From Elgaria multicarinata webbii (taxonomy: Eukaryota; Chordata; Lepidosauria; Squamata; Anguidae): 64,000 bases of DNA. Shown piece after piece: positions 1-10,559 of the stretch. The first letter of the stretch is position 1; every line of letters starts with the position of its first letter. The stretch is taken from assembly GCF_023053635.1 (NCBI RefSeq), contig NC_086172.1, forward strand, positions 20,489,501-20,553,500, written 5' to 3'. Both the position numbers and the translations under genes were made by a program. The notes under the pieces are model-generated. The model did not search any database and was not told the origin of the DNA. It saw only the letters and a list, made by a program, of their open reading frames with translations.

Positions 1-59
1 CCCCCTTCCCTGTATTAAAGCCTGACTGTTCTGCTTTTGTGAAAGCTTTCTTTTGAAAG

Positions 60-591
60 CATACACACACTTTTTGTCCCATTTCCCTACATTTATATTC
101 TTAAACATATTTTATTATATTCTTTCACATAGTCCATTAGTATATATTCTCATACATATTATATTAGTATTCATATTTTGTTCTTCTTATAGTAGTGGTT
201 GGTTCTTTTTCCCCCTCCCCTCTCTTAAATCCTGATTGTGTTTCCTTCTATCTTCTATATACCAAATATACCAAAAAAATTGGATTCTCTTTTTCTTCTC
301 TGTGTAACTTCGACGGAGTGGGCTGCTTTTGTCAAGTTCAACAGGCAGCCACAGATTGAGCATTTTGGGGAAAGCATACGCACACCATTTCCCTATTCTT
401 AAACATATTATTATTATATTCTTTGACATAGTCTTAGTAGTCTATTAGTATACATTCTCATACATATTAGTAGTAGTATTCATATTTTGTTCTTCTTATA
501 GTAGTGGTTGTCCCATTTCTTGTCCCATTTCCCTACATTTATTAGTAATATTCTAAAACATATTATTATATTCTTGTAGATATTCTTAGTA

Positions 592-630
<39 letters not shown>

Positions 631-770
631 TATATTCTCATACATATTAGTAGTAGTATATTTTATTGTTCTTGTCCCATTTCCCTACATTTAAACATAT
701 TATATTCTTCTTATACATATTCTTAGTAGTACCTTATACATAGTATTAGTAGTATTAATATTTTGTTAGT
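60..770. repeat. A+T-rich degenerate tandem repeats before the BED ORF
   Basis: Blocks such as TCCCATTTCCCTACATTTA, TTCTCATACATATTAGTAG and TTTTGTTCTTCTTATAGTAG recur about four times (near 75-205, 385-510, 515-665 and 668-770). The units are imperfect. A pure (TA)n tract lies at 593-628. The block ends directly before the BED-finger ORF and could hold its promoter, but no defined promoter element is seen. Confidence 0.6.
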
Positions 771-774
771 CATC

Positions 775-1566
775 ATGAAAAGAGGAAGCAGGCGTGCTGA
801 AAGCAGCAAGGCTCAGTCTGCCAGCAGTAAGCAGGCTTCCTCTCCTCCTGTGAAACTCAAACGGGCAACTCCTTGGCTGACTGCTCCAAAACAGAAGCAG
901 GACAAGCAGCAGGCAGAGCCACTCTCTTCTGCAACTTGTGCCCGGCGTTCTCTTTTTGAGGGTGGGAATGGGAAAAGTGCCCGTTTGCAAGAGGCACGTG
1001 GCAGCAGTGCCATTAGAGGAGGAGGAGTATCCCCAACTCCTTCATTCTCCTTTCAGCCCACGAGCCCGCTGATGGACCTAGACGAGGTCCTCAGCACAGT
1101 GGAGGGGGGGGAGGAGGAGGAGGCGGTGGGCCTCCAGGATGTGGGGGCTGAGGAGGAGCAGCAGCAGGCCGAGGCTCTCTCCCCAGTCTCATCCCACACC
1201 CCTGTTTCTGTGGCAACACCAGAGAGCTCAGGCGGGCAATTGGTGGTGTCACCACGGAAACGAAAGACAAGCATCGTGTGGGACCACTTTGAGTTGGGAG
1301 CGGATCCCCGCTTTGCTGTCTGTCGCCACTGCAAACTCAGCCTAAGCAGGGGTTCATCGACAGGGCATTATGGAACCAGCAGCATGAAGATGCATCTTCA
1401 TAGGCAGCACCAGGCGATCTTGCTGGGGAAAGAGGCGGGCAAGGCGACTGGTTCCAGGGGAAAGCCGAAGGCTGCTGCTGGCACTGCCACTCTAAGCTCT
1501 CCATCTCCCATCCCCACAAGGGTTAGGCAGGCAACCCTGCAGGACATGGGGTGGGGGAAGTATTGA
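775..1566 (+). CDS. BED zinc-finger protein of a hAT-type element
   Basis: This is a 263-codon frame beginning at the first ATG. The open frame extends four codons upstream but without an ATG. The N-terminal 160 residues are low-complexity: basic and Ser/Gln/Ala-rich at first, then an acidic Glu/Gln stretch. After a PRKRK basic patch (possible nuclear signal) comes a BED finger at about residues 165-213. It has Trp169, Cys183-x2-Cys186 and His207-x4-His212, with the usual aromatic and acidic positions. BED fingers bind DNA in hAT transposases and in host proteins derived from them. About 50 Ser/Pro/Lys/Gly-rich residues follow, then a stop. No hAT catalytic or dimerisation region follows within 2 kb, so this is a finger-only ORF or the first exon of a longer spliced product. 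It is part of the surrounding transposon, not an obvious host gene. Confidence 0.7.
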   Translation: MKRGSRRAESSKAQSASSKQASSPPVKLKRATPWLTAPKQKQDKQQAEPLSSATCARRSLFEGGNGKSARLQEARGSSAIRGGGVSPTPSFSFQPTSPLMDLDEVLSTVEGGEEEEAVGLQDVGAEEEQQQAEALSPVSSHTPVSVATPESSGGQLVVSPRKRKTSIVWDHFELGADPRFAVCRHCKLSLSRGSSTGHYGTSSMKMHLHRQHQAILLGKEAGKATGSRGKPKAAAGTATLSSPSPIPTRVRQATLQDMGWGKY

Positions 1567-1589
1567 CCCACAAGATGGCGTTTTCCAAT

Positions 1590-2110
1590 GCCCACCCAGG
1601 GTGCTACTGTGTTGGGGCATCTGCCGGGACTGACTCCTCCCCAATACTAGATCTATGACATGTCACTCTGCCTGCCCCTCTGCTAGCCTGTCCTCCTCGG
1701 TGACCGACTCGCTGGGATGGTTTGCGTTTGCAATGCGTGACTAACTGCAATGCTGGCTTAGAAACCAGCCATCACTTCCTTGTGCCCCCAGAAATGCCCG
1801 CAGCCTGCCTGCCTGCCTGCCCGCCTCCCCCGGGGTGCTGCTGTGGTGGGGCATCTGCCAGGACTGACTCCTCGCCTACTCTGCCTGCCTCTCTGCCCGC
1901 CTGGTGCCTGGTTTGCTCCCAATCGTCCTCCTCTGTGCCCCTCAAGGCGTAACTGCTGGCTTAGAAAGAAACAACCAGCCATCTTTGCCTCACTTTGCGC
2001 CCACTTATGGGTTGGTTTGCTATGCGTTAGTGCTCAAGCCATCCTTGCGGCACTACAATGCATGCTGCCTGCCTGCTTTCCCTCCCTTCTCCCCTTCCCG
2101 CCTTGCAGCG
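1590..2110. repeat. Imperfect tandem duplication inside the hAT element
   Basis: The segment starting near 1602 (GGGTGCTACTGTGTTGGGGC) is repeated near 1834 (GGGTGCTGCTGTGGTGGGGC). Both copies share downstream blocks such as GGGACTGACTCCTC-like and CTGGCTTAGAAA. The offset is roughly 230 bp. The sequence is C+T-rich and no credible coding frame is seen. Confidence 0.55.
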
Positions 2111-2324
2111 ATGGTGTATGTGTCTTGCTTTGACTAAGGGGAGAAGTCCTTCCTGCGCTCACTTAGACTTTATCAAATTCAATAATCCCTTTTTCAAATG
2201 TGCCAGAAGATTTAGGGTTATCTCGTGGCATGTTGGGATTGCCTTGGAACTGGCCCCATTGAGCTGTCTGCAATTGCAACTTTAAATCCCTGACATACTG
2301 GAGTGTTCAAATTTCAAAAGTTCC

Positions 2325-3345
2325 CCTAACATCAGGGGATGATGGGATTGCCTTGAAACTTGGTGTCCATGGGGACACATGGGTAAGCTGTCATGGGACC
2401 AAAGGCTAGGTTTCTAACGTGCAAATTGACGTAGTTGTAGAATGGGACTTGATTTGGGGTGAGTTAAAAAGTTTAAGCCACGCCAAAAATCAGGGGATGA
2501 TGGGATTTGCTTGCAACTTGGCGTGCATGTGGACACATGGATAAGCTCTCATGGTGCCGAGTTTGAGGTTTCTAACATGCAAATTGACGGAGCTATCCCA
2601 AGGGGTGTGAATGGGGTGCCCGATTTTCATAAATTCCCCAAAAATCAGGGGATGATGGGATTGCCTTGAAACTTGGCGTGCATGTGGACACGTGGATAAG
2701 CTATCATGGTGCTGAGTTTGAGGTTTCTAACGTGCAAATTGACGTAGTTGTAGAATGGGACAATTTGGGGTGAGTTAAGCCATGCCAAAAATCAGGGGAT
2801 GATGGGATTTGCTTGCAACTTGGCGTGCATGTGGACACATGGATAAGCTCTCATGGTGCCGAGTTTGAGGTTTCTAACATGCAAATTGACGGAGCTATCC
2901 CAAGGGGTGTGAATGGGGTGCCCGATTTTCATAAATTCCCCAAAAATCAGGGGATGATGGGATTGCCTTGAAACTTGGCGTGCATGTGGACACGTGGATA
3001 AGCTATCATGGTGCTGAGTTTGAGGTTTCTAACATGCAAATTGACGGAGCTATCTAAAGGGGTGTGAATTAGGGTTATGGGAGGTGCGTTAGAGGGTAGA
3101 GCAGCGCCAAAAATCAGGGGATGATGGGATTTGCTTGCAACTTGGCGTGCATGTGGACACATGGATAAGCTGCCCTGGTGCCGAGTTTGAGGTTTCTAAC
3201 ATGCAAATTGACGGAGCTATCCCAAGGGGTGTGAATGGGGTGCCCGATTTTCAAAAATTCGCCAAAAATCAGGGGATGATGGGATTGCCTTGAAACTTGG
3301 CGTGTGTGTGTATACGCCCATGAGGTGTCATGGTGCCAAACGTGA
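2325..3345. repeat. ~155-bp tandem array, seven units in alternating subtypes
   Basis: The motif CAGGGGATGATGGGATT starts at 2333, 2491, 2646, 2793, 2948, 3114 and 3270 (spacings 158, 155, 147, 155, 166, 156). Units at 2491, 2793 and 3114 continue TTGCTTGCAACTTGG. Units at 2333, 2646, 2948 and 3270 continue GCCTTGAAACTTGG. The array is thus a dimeric higher-order repeat of about 300-320 bp. Each unit also contains GTGGACAC and a TTTGAGGTTTCTAAC block. Confidence 0.85.
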
Positions 3346-3574
3346 GGTTTCTAACTTCAACGGAAAAAAAAGTTGTTTACTTTTTTAGCTTTCAATGCAA
3401 CCCTATGGGGGGGCAAAAACGGAGCTCCGGATCCGGATCCGGAGCTCCGAGCGGAGCGGAGCGGAAGTGGGCGGAGCGGGGGCGGGGCGGAGCGACCCGC
3501 TCCGAAAAATGGCGGATCTGCAAGTGAAGCGGAGCGGGGGGTCCGTGCACACCCCTAGTTACAATCTAAATTTT

Positions 3575-3632
3575 AAGACATGACCTTCGGCTATTGGGCG
3601 GTATAAAAATGTAATAAATAAATGAATAAGGG
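3575..3632 (+). mobile_element. L2-type LINE 3' tail fragment
   Basis: The segment reads TTCGGCTATTGGGCGGTATA followed by an AATAAATAAATGAATAA tail. The same terminus recurs many times in this window, for example at 10110-10190, 19885-19967 and 42990-43058. The hAT element to its left appears to have interrupted this LINE. Confidence 0.6.
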
Positions 3633-3639
3633 AGAGTGA

Positions 3640-4586
3640 CGGAAGGGGATATACCATTAAAATACTAAGAGTAGACTATTTGAAGAGAGGGAGGTGGTAA
3701 CAGTTTACTTCTTCTCCTGGGAGCAGGGTCCCAGCCCTGCTTGGTGAAAGGGCAACAGGTGAAGAAGGTGATGATGGCAGTTCTGGAAATACAGCAAAGA
3801 CAACTGCATTACATTATAATTCATGAAACTTGAACTATATGCCAATATATTTTGCTGTAGGTTCAAACAGTGAATTATTACAATTGTCCTAGGATTGTTC
3901 TTTGCATTCTGAGTCTGAAATGTCTCTTCTGGAAAATGGCTTGTACCACCACAGTTAATTTAAATGTAAGTGTCTCACCTTAGCTGCTGTGGTTGATTGT
4001 ACAAAGATGATCTCACTTTCAGTTTGACACCTTTCCCCAATAAATTTGACATATTTTATTAATTACGTTGAAACTCTTTAGACTGCTTTCCACATTTACC
4101 AGGCCAAAAATGCTCTCTGCATGGTGGAGGAGCATATGTCCTTCCCCCAATTCCCTTATTAACAGACCACGGTTGTGCTCCTTTAGTTAAGGTGAGTTTC
4201 AAAAAAGTTCTACCATTATAAGCCTCAGATTCCTGTTGCTTATACAAATGACCCCTGTTGAGTAATAATTTGAAACTTGGCATCCGTTAACTACTTGATG
4301 AGGACTATGAATGTGCTAAAGTTCAATCAGATCAGAAAAAAGATTTTCACAGGCAAAGCAAGTTAGAAGGTGCTGAAAACTGACACATTTACCATTTTAA
4401 CTCCATTTTCAATATGGGCACATCAAATACTTCTGTCAAATTTTGGAGAAGCTACTGTTGTACTTTATTCAGACTTGTTGAGGAAGGCGATCTTTAATGG
4501 TTTGGTGAAATTCTGAGTGGTGGTTTAACATCTATTAAGGGTTTCCCATACCATTAAAACCTATGGCAACAACTGCTGGTGAAGTT
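3640..4586. other. Unassigned intronic DNA
   Basis: No coding exon, RNA gene or repeat was recognised here. The position is consistent with a SPAG16 intron. Confidence 0.4.
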
Positions 4587-4594
4587 ATGTAGCC

Positions 4595-5021
4595 CAGGGG
4601 TCCCCAACCCCCGGGCCACGGACCGGCTTGTTAGGAACTGGGCCACGCAGGTGAACTGCTTTCACCCACCCACACCCACCCCAGTGTACCTGGGCACGGG
4701 GTGCCATCTTGCCTGCCCAGCCAAAGCAAAACCAGGATGTTGGGGTGGGGGGCAGCTTCGGAATGGTGCGCCTGGCTGGAAGCCGCTCTGGGAGAGCGAC
4801 TTCCGGGTGCGCCGTTCTGAAGCCGCCCGCCCACCCCAGCATCCTGGCTTCACTTTGGCTGGGCATCCACCCAGCCGAAGCAAAGCCAGGATGCTGGATT
4901 GGGGGAGGGCGGGGGAGGCTTCCCAAAACCATCCCCTCAACCCCCACCCCCACCCCCGGTCTGTGGAAAAATTGTCTTACACGAAACCGGTCCCTGGTGC
5001 CAAAAAGGTTGGGGACCGCTG
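4595..5021. mobile_element. Small hAT-type DNA transposon, family A
   Basis: The termini are CAGGGGTCCCCAACC on the left and GGTTGGGGACCGCTG on the right, giving near-complementary inverted repeats. Flanking 8-mers ATGTAGCC (4587-4594) and ATATAGTC (5022-5029) match at 6 of 8 positions, as for an aged 8-bp target-site duplication. The interior is G+C-rich and holds an inverted pair of a module containing CAGCCGAAGC and CCAGGATGCTGG. There is no transposase. Open frames across it are compositional. A second copy lies at 16230-16663. Confidence 0.8.
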
Positions 5022-5029
5022 ATATAGTC

Positions 5030-5573
5030 CATGCTCAATTCCACTCTGAAGCTAGAATGCCACCAGTACTCCACTGCTTATGAGTGATTCTGTGTTGCTG
5101 AGGGAATCTCATGGATTCCATGTCCAACACCTTTAGTGGGCTTTATGGACTGTGGCCTCTAAGGGTCAGACTACATGTTACTATGTTTTTCAAAGTATAA
5201 CCACAGCACAAGGGCCCCAATCGTTTATGTGATGGGGAAACGTGGGGATTGGGGCCCGTCTGTTGTCTCTCTGAAGATAGAACTACAATACTAGAACCCT
5301 GATCCCTGCTGTTCCTGTCTATGAGCTGGGAAAAGGATATTCAAGAACTGGGCCCCACAATGCGATCTCATTGTATGTATGATTGTTCGGATGGTTGTGA
5401 AAATCTAGCTGTGTTCAGGCGTTTGAAAATCTTAAACATAGAGGGAGACTAGGAAGCACCCTGCTCCATCTCTGTCTTCCCTGTGTTGGTGGGGAGGTCT
5501 GAAGAAGAACTGTAACCACATTCTACAGTGCTCTGCAGGACTGGGAATCCCCGTCTCCCCTACATGAGTTCAT
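5030..5573. other. Unassigned intronic DNA
   Basis: Nothing recognisable was found between two hAT insertions. Confidence 0.35.
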
Positions 5574-5581
5574 ATCTGATC

Positions 5582-5919
5582 CAGGGCCGGTGCTACCATA
5601 GAGGCCACTCAGGCGGCCGCCTAGAGCGCCAAGCTAAGAGGGGGCGCTGGGCACAGCACAGCACTCACGCGCATTGGCTAAGAGCCAGCCCGGCCCAAGG
5701 TTTCAGCTGGGTCTGGGTGGGCGAGATGGCACCCCTCGCCCGCCCAGCCAAAGCGAAGCCAGGGATGCTGGGGTGTGGGTGGGGCAGCTCCACGTTCGGA
5801 CTTCCAGAAGGTGCCCGGAAGAGGGAGAGAGAGAGAGAGAGTACGGGTGAATGGGGTGCATGGGGTCTTTGAGTGAATGCATGTGTTCATGCGTGTGTTT
5901 GTTTGGAGTGAGTGATGCT

Positions 5920-5950
<31 letters not shown>

Positions 5951-6225
5951 CATGCGTGTGAGTTGGGGGGGATGATTTGGAGGTGATATTCCAATTAAAT
6001 AATGCATTTTAGACCCATAAACATTCCTTTCCAATTTGTTTGCTATAATTGGCATGACGTATTTCTTGCACTTTAAAATAAATTTAGCAGTTTCAAGTTT
6101 TGTGCTTCTTATTTTTTCCAGGAAAATCTGTTCTTAAAAATCAAAGTTGGCATTTTGGGGGGCGGGTGTGTGTGTGAAAGTAGCTCACCTTGCCTAGGGC
6201 GCAAAGTAGTCTGGCACCGGCCCTG
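5582..6225. mobile_element. Small hAT-type DNA transposon, family B
   Basis: It begins CAGGGCCGGTGC and ends GCACCGGCCCTG, a perfect inverted repeat. It is flanked by a perfect 8-bp duplication, ATCTGATC (5574-5581 and 6226-6233), diagnostic of hAT integration. It is 644 bp and non-autonomous. The interior carries the CAGCCAAAGCGAAGCCAGG module also seen in family A, a (GA)n and (TG)n tract (to about 5950), and an A+T-rich right half. A second copy is at 20205-20795. Confidence 0.92.
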
Positions 6226-6233
6226 ATCTGATC

Positions 6234-8104
6234 TGTATACAGCTTCAAGATTTCTACTTAACCCAGGGTAAGATCATGCATACAGCTGAGCCTTGGTTGA
6301 CTGAACGTACCTATAGTTCTATGAATTGATGAGTGCATGTTCACTTTAGGGGTGTTCATATATTAAGTTCAACACATGCATAATCTGTGCAACATGTACA
6401 CATGTAATAAAATCCTGCCTTTTCTGATATCCAGTCTCAGCTTCTGGTGGTTTGAGAAATGTCCCAGCTTTGTTTCTGTGGAAGCTATGGTAACCTTGCA
6501 TCCAGTTCTGTGCACTGTTTTGCTAACATAGCAAAAGACTTCGCAGTTTGCTTATATCCAACTGCTTCGTTCTAACAGCTCTACCGGTTGAAGTGAAAGA
6601 ATGCCAGCTTAGCTTGACCCATAATAAAGCAGCTGCATTTTAATTGCATGTTGTTATTTCCTGTAAGCTGCCTTACTGAGAAGAAAAAAAGAGTAGAAAT
6701 CAAATAAATAACTAATAAAGAGTAATATACTGTGATTCATTCAAGGCAGGTTACACAACAAGGACATTGTCCCGTATTATTGCTTCATGATCTCAAGTCG
6801 TGAAAAGTTTTGTAGGCCAATGGCAGCTCTATAACATCAGCTTGGAAGTTTACAAACTGCAAATGCAGTTGTTGTAATACAGGTAGACTATGACCTGGTT
6901 CGGACAAACATCATAGGCTAAACAATCCATGCTGGGCATGATTTGCATAATCACCCACCAGGCCATTGCTAATTGCATCATCTGAACCCAGGTGGCATGG
7001 CTAGTTTGAGGGGAAATAATCTTCAAATAACCCATTGGTTATTGGCCCTATGGATGTTACTGCAGCTCATTCTGTGGGTTCATTCCCCGTGGGGCTTTTT
7101 CACAGAATCAGCTAATGTGGTTGCTGGCTTTTAAGTATTGCAGTAGCACTATTGGATAAACCCAGGGAAAAGTGGTTCCTGCAGTGCTTTTGCACTGTGT
7201 AAAGGTCACCACAGTTCCCACCTCACCATCCCTACAAGGAGCATTCCAACTCACTGAAGAAGCTTCTGACGTGTTTTCAAGGGCAGTGGCCTGCTGCCAC
7301 CACTTTCTGAGAGTTTCTCAGTGCTCTATCTTTCAGCTCAGAATCTCATAAAGGTAATTTTATGGTGATTAATTCATTTAGAAAGCTCAGTCAGCAGATT
7401 ATGCTGTACTTTATTTTCATTCTCAGTCACCTTCCATCCAGGCAGCATTTTAACATTTGACATTTTTCTGTCATCGCTTTTGCCCCCAGGGGCAGGAAGT
7501 CCTACTGCAAACACCATTACAGATGTCACCTTTGCAGCGGTAACTGAAGCAGTAGCTATTGATCAAGCCCTTGTGTTGACATGATTTCATAGCATCTTTT
7601 CATTGACAAAAATGTAAGAATGTCAACAATAGCACTGGCAAATATAATGCCTATACCATCACCAAGGTAGTGAAAATACTTCACAGATGATTGCTCTTAA
7701 CAACTACTTTTCAATTAAGTGACAGCTGAGTGGCTGATAATTCTGAACTTTTCTTTTAGTCCTAGCAGCCACAGAAAAGAACACCCTTCTTATGGGGGTA
7801 ATTTACACATTTATAGAATGGCTTTCTGTGGTTAAACATTTCCTTCATCTTTCCAGTTGGATGCGAATGCCAAATTCTGCATTGTTCTTACTGAACATTC
7901 TCCTCCCTAAGACATTCTCAAAGTGCTTTCCCCAATGTTGGAGTCAGAACCAAAAAATCCCATTTGCACAAATTGCTGCTGCCATTAAAAAAAAAAAAGT
8001 CCAAAATCTGTGTATTGGATCAACCTGCTACAGACAGAGTCAACACCAGCAGGGAGAAACAATACCTGCCAGGGCTGAACTAGTAAATCTGTTGAGATTT
8101 GACC
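6234..8104. other. Mostly unassigned intronic DNA
   Basis: A weak LINE-like tail (CAAATAAATAACTAATAAA) ends near 6720. A possible MITE lies at 6894-6992: CCTGGTTCGGACAAAC at its left end resembles the reverse complement of CATCATCTGAACCCAGG at its right. A poly(A) run lies at 7987-7998. No exon was recognised. Confidence 0.4.
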
Positions 8105-8112
8105 CCCTAAAT

Positions 8113-8229
8113 CAGCCTTCCTCAACCTGGGGCGCTCCAGATGTGTTGGACTGCATCTCCCAGAATGCCCCAGCCATTCTGGGAGTTGTAGTCCAACACA
8201 TCTGGAGCGCCCCAGGTTGAGGAAGGCTG
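8113..8229. mobile_element. 117-bp palindromic hAT-type MITE
   Basis: The left arm starts CAGCCTTCCTCAACCTGG and the right arm is its reverse complement. The whole is an almost perfect hairpin with GTTGGACT and TCCCAGAATG blocks in both arms. Flanks CCCTAAAT (8105-8112) and CCTTAAAT (8230-8237) match at 7 of 8 positions. A second copy of the same length is at 11572-11688. Confidence 0.9.
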
Positions 8230-8298
8230 CCTTAAATGGATTCTCAATACATCTCTATTGGTCAGTCGCTACAAGCTCATATTCCATCAGTGTATATT

Positions 8299-8340
<42 letters not shown>

Positions 8341-8341
8341 A
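8299..8341. repeat. (TTG)n microsatellite
   Basis: About 13 perfect trinucleotide units precede the tail of a minus-strand LINE. Leu-, Val- and Cys-run reading frames here are artefacts. Confidence 0.95.
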
Positions 8342-8742
8342 TTATTATTTTATTTGTATCCCACCTTTTGCCCAGTGCTGGGCCTCAAGGCGGCCTTACA
8401 AAGTTTAAAACATACATTGGGGAAAAAGAAAAAGAAAAAAAATAAACGTTTAAAATACGCAACAAAATTATAAGACATTAACATAGATGGAGGGCCAGAT
8501 TATTCTCCAAAGGCCTGCTGGAACAAAAAAGTTTTAGCCTGCTTCCAAAAGCCCATGAAGGAGGGAGCCAGTCTAGAGAATTCCAAAGTACTGGAGCAGC
8601 CACCGAGAAGGCCCTCTCCCATGTTCCCACCAAGTGCGCCTGTGCAGATGGTGGGACTAAAAGAAGAGCTTCTCCAGAAGATCTCAAAGCACGGGCAGGC
8701 TCGTAAGGGAGAATACGGTCTTTCAAATAACCTGGACCGAAG
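8342..8742 (-). mobile_element. L2-type LINE 3' end
   Basis: On the minus strand it encodes the C-terminal tail of a LINE polyprotein, YEPARALRSSGEALL...ERAFSVAAPVLWNSL, a pattern typical of L2-clade ORF2 ends. A 3' UTR ending GCCCAGCACTGGGCAAAAGG follows. It is 5'-truncated and the reading frame is decayed. A better-preserved + strand copy is at 17318-17767. Confidence 0.75.
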
Positions 8743-8744
8743 TT

Positions 8745-9262
8745 GGGTTAGTTTGCCCCAACTTGCTTCACTTTACACTTGTTTACATTGAACCACATTC
8801 GCCATTTTGATGCCCATTCTTCCAGTTTGGAGAAATCATTTAGCAGCTTTTCGCAATCCTTTTTTGTTTTAACCACCCTAAATGATTTTGAATCATCAGC
8901 AAACTTGGCCAACTCCCTGCTTACTCTTAATTCCAAAGCTTTTATAAACAAGTTGAAAAGCATTGGTCCTAATAGGAATCCCTGTGGGACTCCACTGTTT
9001 ACATCCAGCCTTTGGGAGAATTTACCATTTATCCCCACACGTTGCTTTCTGTTGTTTAATCAGTTACGGACCCATAAGAGGACCAGTCCTCTTATTGCAT
9101 AACTGCTCAGGGGTCCTTGGTGAGGGACTTTTGTCAAAAGCCTTTTGGAAGTCCAAGTAAACAATGTCTAACAGATTACCCCGTCCACATGTTTATTTAC
9201 GCTCTCAAAGAACACTAAAACATTATTGAGACGTGACTTATCGTTGGAAAAACCACGTTGAT
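8745..9262 (-). mobile_element. CR1-type LINE reverse-transcriptase fragment
   Basis: Minus-strand translation gives SGVPQGFLLGPMLFNLFIKAL, then AKFADDSKSF and WASKWRMWFNVNKCKV. These are the GVPQG, FADD and downstream conserved blocks of a LINE reverse transcriptase. The sequence differs clearly from the CR1 at 29.2-32.4 kb, so it is another, older subfamily. Only about 0.5 kb remains and the frame is broken on the upstream side. Confidence 0.75.
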
Positions 9263-9474
9263 GCTTTTTCAGCAGGGCTTGTTCTCTTTCAGTTTTTTAA
9301 TCTCAAACTTCTGCCTCTTCTTCTCCCTTCCATTTCCTTTTGTATCCCTTCTCCTTTTGTACTGGCCTTAGGACAGTGCCTCAGGGTGGAGTTTGTTATT
9401 TTTCATTTAATTACTGTTCAGTGCTTCCTATTCAAGGAATCATCATCATCATCATCATCTTCATCAAAACAACG

Positions 9475-9895
9475 TCAACAAAAGGCTAACGGAACATGAA
9501 ATTCAAAAAATAAAAGACAAAATAGCATAACAGAATACCAACATGAAAAGCATAGATGCAGCAATAACAAACACACAAACACCGATAGAAAATATAGCAA
9601 CCCTAGACACAACAAGCCCACCAGAGGATTCCCAGGCAATGGAACAACCCAAAACACACAACGACACCAGAAACACGAGCATAGAACAGCAACTGATGGA
9701 AGAAATTAAGACAAATCTAGAGAAACTGACCCCGACGAAAAGAAACCCACTACCTAGACTAAAGTTTAACAAGGACACACAGAAACACATAAATATGATG
9801 AATAGTAAACTCACGACATACATCAATAATGATAGCAACCTAGAAGAAATCCACAGTCATCCATGCAGCAGCCACGGCAGTTCTCATCTGTAACA
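9475..9895 (+). mobile_element. R2/R4-like LINE fragment, N-terminal part
   Basis: This is A-rich sequence with a 114-residue frame (ATG 9543) rich in Thr, Asn and Lys: EEIKTNLEKL, LPRLKFNKDTQKHINMMNSKL. It resembles the region ahead of the reverse transcriptase in R4/Dong-like LINEs as I remember them. It resumes after an L2 insertion at 10188-10395. Family assignment is tentative. Confidence 0.45.
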
Positions 9896-9934
9896 AGCAG
9901 GAACGCTCCCCACAAACAACAACAATTTTCTCAG

Positions 9935-10154
9935 TATTTTAACACCTAATTTAACTTAAATTTAAAGTTTGCAGTTTTAATCTCATATTTTAACCCCTAT
10001 TAATTTTTGCTGTGTGGTTTTATTCTACAATTATTTTTATATTGTATTTTGTACGTGTGTTTTAAATTTGTTGGTTGTTTTTATGCTCTTCATGGTTTTT
10101 AATGTTTGTGAACAACCCAGAGAGCTTCGGCTATTGGGCGGTATAAAAATGAAA

Positions 10155-10185
<31 letters not shown>

Positions 10186-10187
10186 GA
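9935..10187 (+). mobile_element. L2-type LINE 3' UTR inserted in another LINE
   Basis: A T-rich 3' UTR ends with GAGAGCTTCGGCTATTGGGC and (AAAT)n. It splits the surrounding A-rich LINE, whose coding similarity continues on the far side. The 5' boundary is approximate. Confidence 0.65.
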
Positions 10188-10395
10188 TTAGAGACCAAGC
10201 CAAAATGGCAAATCAGAATTAAAAACAAAATTGAAAAGCATCTCGGGAAAATGACATAATACACGATTAGAAATCGTTCGAAAAATATCTTCAAAAACAC
10301 CCAACGCATCATGGCAAACTATAAAGAAACACCAATAGTTGCTCTCGACACACTGAAACAAAAACTTGCAGTCCAGACCACCAGGCTTTCTGGCC
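10188..10395 (+). mobile_element. R2/R4-like LINE fragment, continued after the L2 insertion
   Basis: Translation of the + strand gives ETKPKWQIRIKNKIEKH and, further on in a decayed frame, ETPIVALDTLKQKLAVQTTRL. These look like the basic linker ahead of the reverse transcriptase of R4-like LINEs. The frame is interrupted by stops. Confidence 0.45.
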
Positions 10396-10559
10396 CTGGG
10401 TGCCTTGAGCAAAAGTGCTGGATACAAGAGGAGTTATTATTATGTGCACATTTTGGGTAGAGGTGCCTAATCTTTACTAATACTGATGACTGCTAATTGA
10501 TTTATCAGTGGAGACCATGTTTTCTGGCATGAGGTATTATCCTCACCAGGGTTCTGATT

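Larger units (their letters stand above)
1..3557. mobile_element. Large hAT-type DNA transposon, left end outside window
   Basis: The right end (about 3523-3557) reads, on the reverse strand, TAGGGGTGTGCACGGACC. This is the same type of terminus as the elements at 57418-58159 and 61120-61680. Inside it, from left to right, are A+T-rich degenerate repeats, a BED-finger ORF, an imperfect duplication, a ~155-bp tandem array and a G+C-rich subterminal block (about 3415-3545). The right flank is an L2-type LINE tail, so the element landed in an older LINE. No left terminus was found in the window. No DDE/dimerisation transposase reading frame is visible, so this looks non-autonomous, or its transposase exons lie to the left. 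hAT assignment is inferred from the termini and the BED finger. Confidence 0.62.

Noticed and set aside
4579-5083. Four overlapping frames of 90-147 codons on both strands
   Set aside because: They lie inside a G+C-rich non-autonomous hAT element with matched ends and flanks. Stops are rare there by composition.
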